From positions 134,905 to 198,904 of the forward strand of contig DCCS01000040.1 of NCBI GenBank assembly GCA_002316015.1: DNA of 64,000 nt, read 5' to 3'. Positions within the stretch are counted from its first letter, which is position 1. Every line of letters begins with the position of its first letter. The notes below the pieces were generated by a model that worked only from the letters and a program-made list of their open reading frames with translations, made no database searches and was not told the origin of the DNA. Origin of the DNA: Prevotellaceae bacterium UBA1075 (GTDB taxonomy: Bacteria > Bacteroidota > Bacteroidia > Bacteroidales > Bacteroidaceae). Shown piece after piece: positions 63,411 through 64,000 of the stretch. The position numbers and the translations under genes were made by a program.

Positions 63411-64000
63411 ACCTCTCATGTCCCAAATCTCAGATTCCCAGAGTTTCAGGGGGAGTGGGAAAAATGCAAGGTTTCTGACTTGTTGGATTTCTATTCAACC
63501 AACTCACTTAGTTGGGATAAACTGGAGTATGGTACAGACGCAATTCAAAACTTGCATTATGGCTTAATCCATGTTGGACTGCCTACTATGATAGACCTTA
63601 GCAAAGATAAGCTGCCTAATATTATAAATGGCAACACTCCCAAAAACTATGAATTTTGTCAAGAAGGGGATATTGCTTTTGCTGATGCTTCAGAAGATAC
63701 AAACGAGGTCGCAAAAGCTGTTGAGTTCTATAAACTTCATGGCAAAGACGTTATTTGTGGATTACATACCATCCACGGAAGGGACAACCAACAGAAAACT
63801 GTTGTTGGGTATAAAGGATATGCCTTTTCCTCTACGGCATTTCATCATCAAATTAGAATAATAGCACAAGGAACAAAGATATATTCTATCAATAGCAAGA
63901 ACTTTTCTGAATGTTACATTGGTATTCCTTCAAAGGAAGAACAGACGAAAATCGCAACATTACTTCGGCTGATAGATGAGCGCATTGCGACCCAAAACAA
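63411..64000 (+). CDS. hsdS: Type I restriction specificity subunit (HsdS) cassette, start-less, 3' partial
   Basis: The frame opens after a TAA at 63408-63410 and runs off the window's end without a stop. It begins VPNLRFPEFQGEWEKCKVSDLL, the conserved HsdS entry to a target recognition domain. It ends SKEEQTKIATLLRLIDERI, the conserved spacer helix. About 170 residues between form one recognition domain. No ATG, GTG or TTG with a plausible site precedes it: the nearby ATG at 63419 is in another frame. I read it as a silent cassette that can be recombined into an expressed hsdS elsewhere. hsdR and hsdM are not in the window. Confidence 0.82.

Overview
The window looks like chromosomal DNA of a Bacteroidales bacterium, most likely a GC-rich member of the Prevotellaceae; the genus is not settled by what I can see. 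The evidence is a MurF-alanine racemase fusion, the type IX secretion translocon SprA beside ruvA, secreted proteins ending in type IX-like sorting tails, a tmRNA whose tag reads GENNYALAA, and repeated use of the Bacteroidetes promoter signature (TTTG, about 20 nt, then TAnnTTTG). Most of the window is GC-rich housekeeping and envelope DNA. The stretch after about 61.7 kb and the methylase at 47.5-48.5 kb are visibly more AT-rich and look acquired.

Layout. 0-6.7 kb: the 3' part of murF-alr, an O/P-type porin, then on the minus strand ruvA, a C10 cysteine protease and cysQ. 6.9-14.6 kb: sprA. 14.6-15.4 kb: a gene-free stretch with hairpins and inverted repeats. 15.4-21.6 kb (minus): an exopolysaccharide/O-antigen operon (nucleotide-sugar dehydratase, UDP-sugar dehydrogenase, glycosyltransferase, aminotransferase, phosphoglycosyl transferase). 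22-26 kb (plus): secreted endonuclease I, truA, an EamA transporter, a DUF3256 protein. 26-30.4 kb (minus): a large GLUG-type secreted protein. 30.7-38.9 kb: a lipoprotein nuclease, rpmE2, then a TonB-receptor-like barrel with two OB-fold lipoproteins (minus) divergent from a secreted EEP-family nuclease. 39-47.3 kb: fba, a cation efflux transporter, a DUF4831 protein, nnrD, then the plus-strand operon hpt-adk-obgE-pgeF-M23 peptidase. 47.4-48.5 kb: a cytosine methylase followed by a truncated HaeII-like endonuclease. 48.8-50.7 kb (minus): tmRNA, a stand-alone AICAR transformylase and a small basic protein. 50.9-61 kb (plus): a second polysaccharide operon (phosphoglycosyl transferase, SLBB export protein, Wzz-like, flippase, Wzy-like, two glycosyltransferases, an acyltransferase broken by two frameshifts). 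61-64 kb: a 23-bp tandem repeat array, a mobilisation-gene remnant, a tyrosine recombinase and a start-less hsdS cassette running off the end.

How the genes work together. The two polysaccharide operons complement each other: the first makes and activates sugars and the second holds export, polymerisation and flipping, and each has its own initiating transferase. SprA is the exit channel for proteins with type IX tails, and at least two candidates (endonuclease I and the GLUG protein) are in the same window. Three different exported nucleases lie within 17 kb of a TonB-type barrel and two surface-lipoprotein OB folds. I read this as a possible extracellular nucleic-acid scavenging system; this is inference. 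The right edge has the hallmarks of a phase-variable type I restriction locus, whose hsdM/hsdR and expressed hsdS would lie beyond the window.
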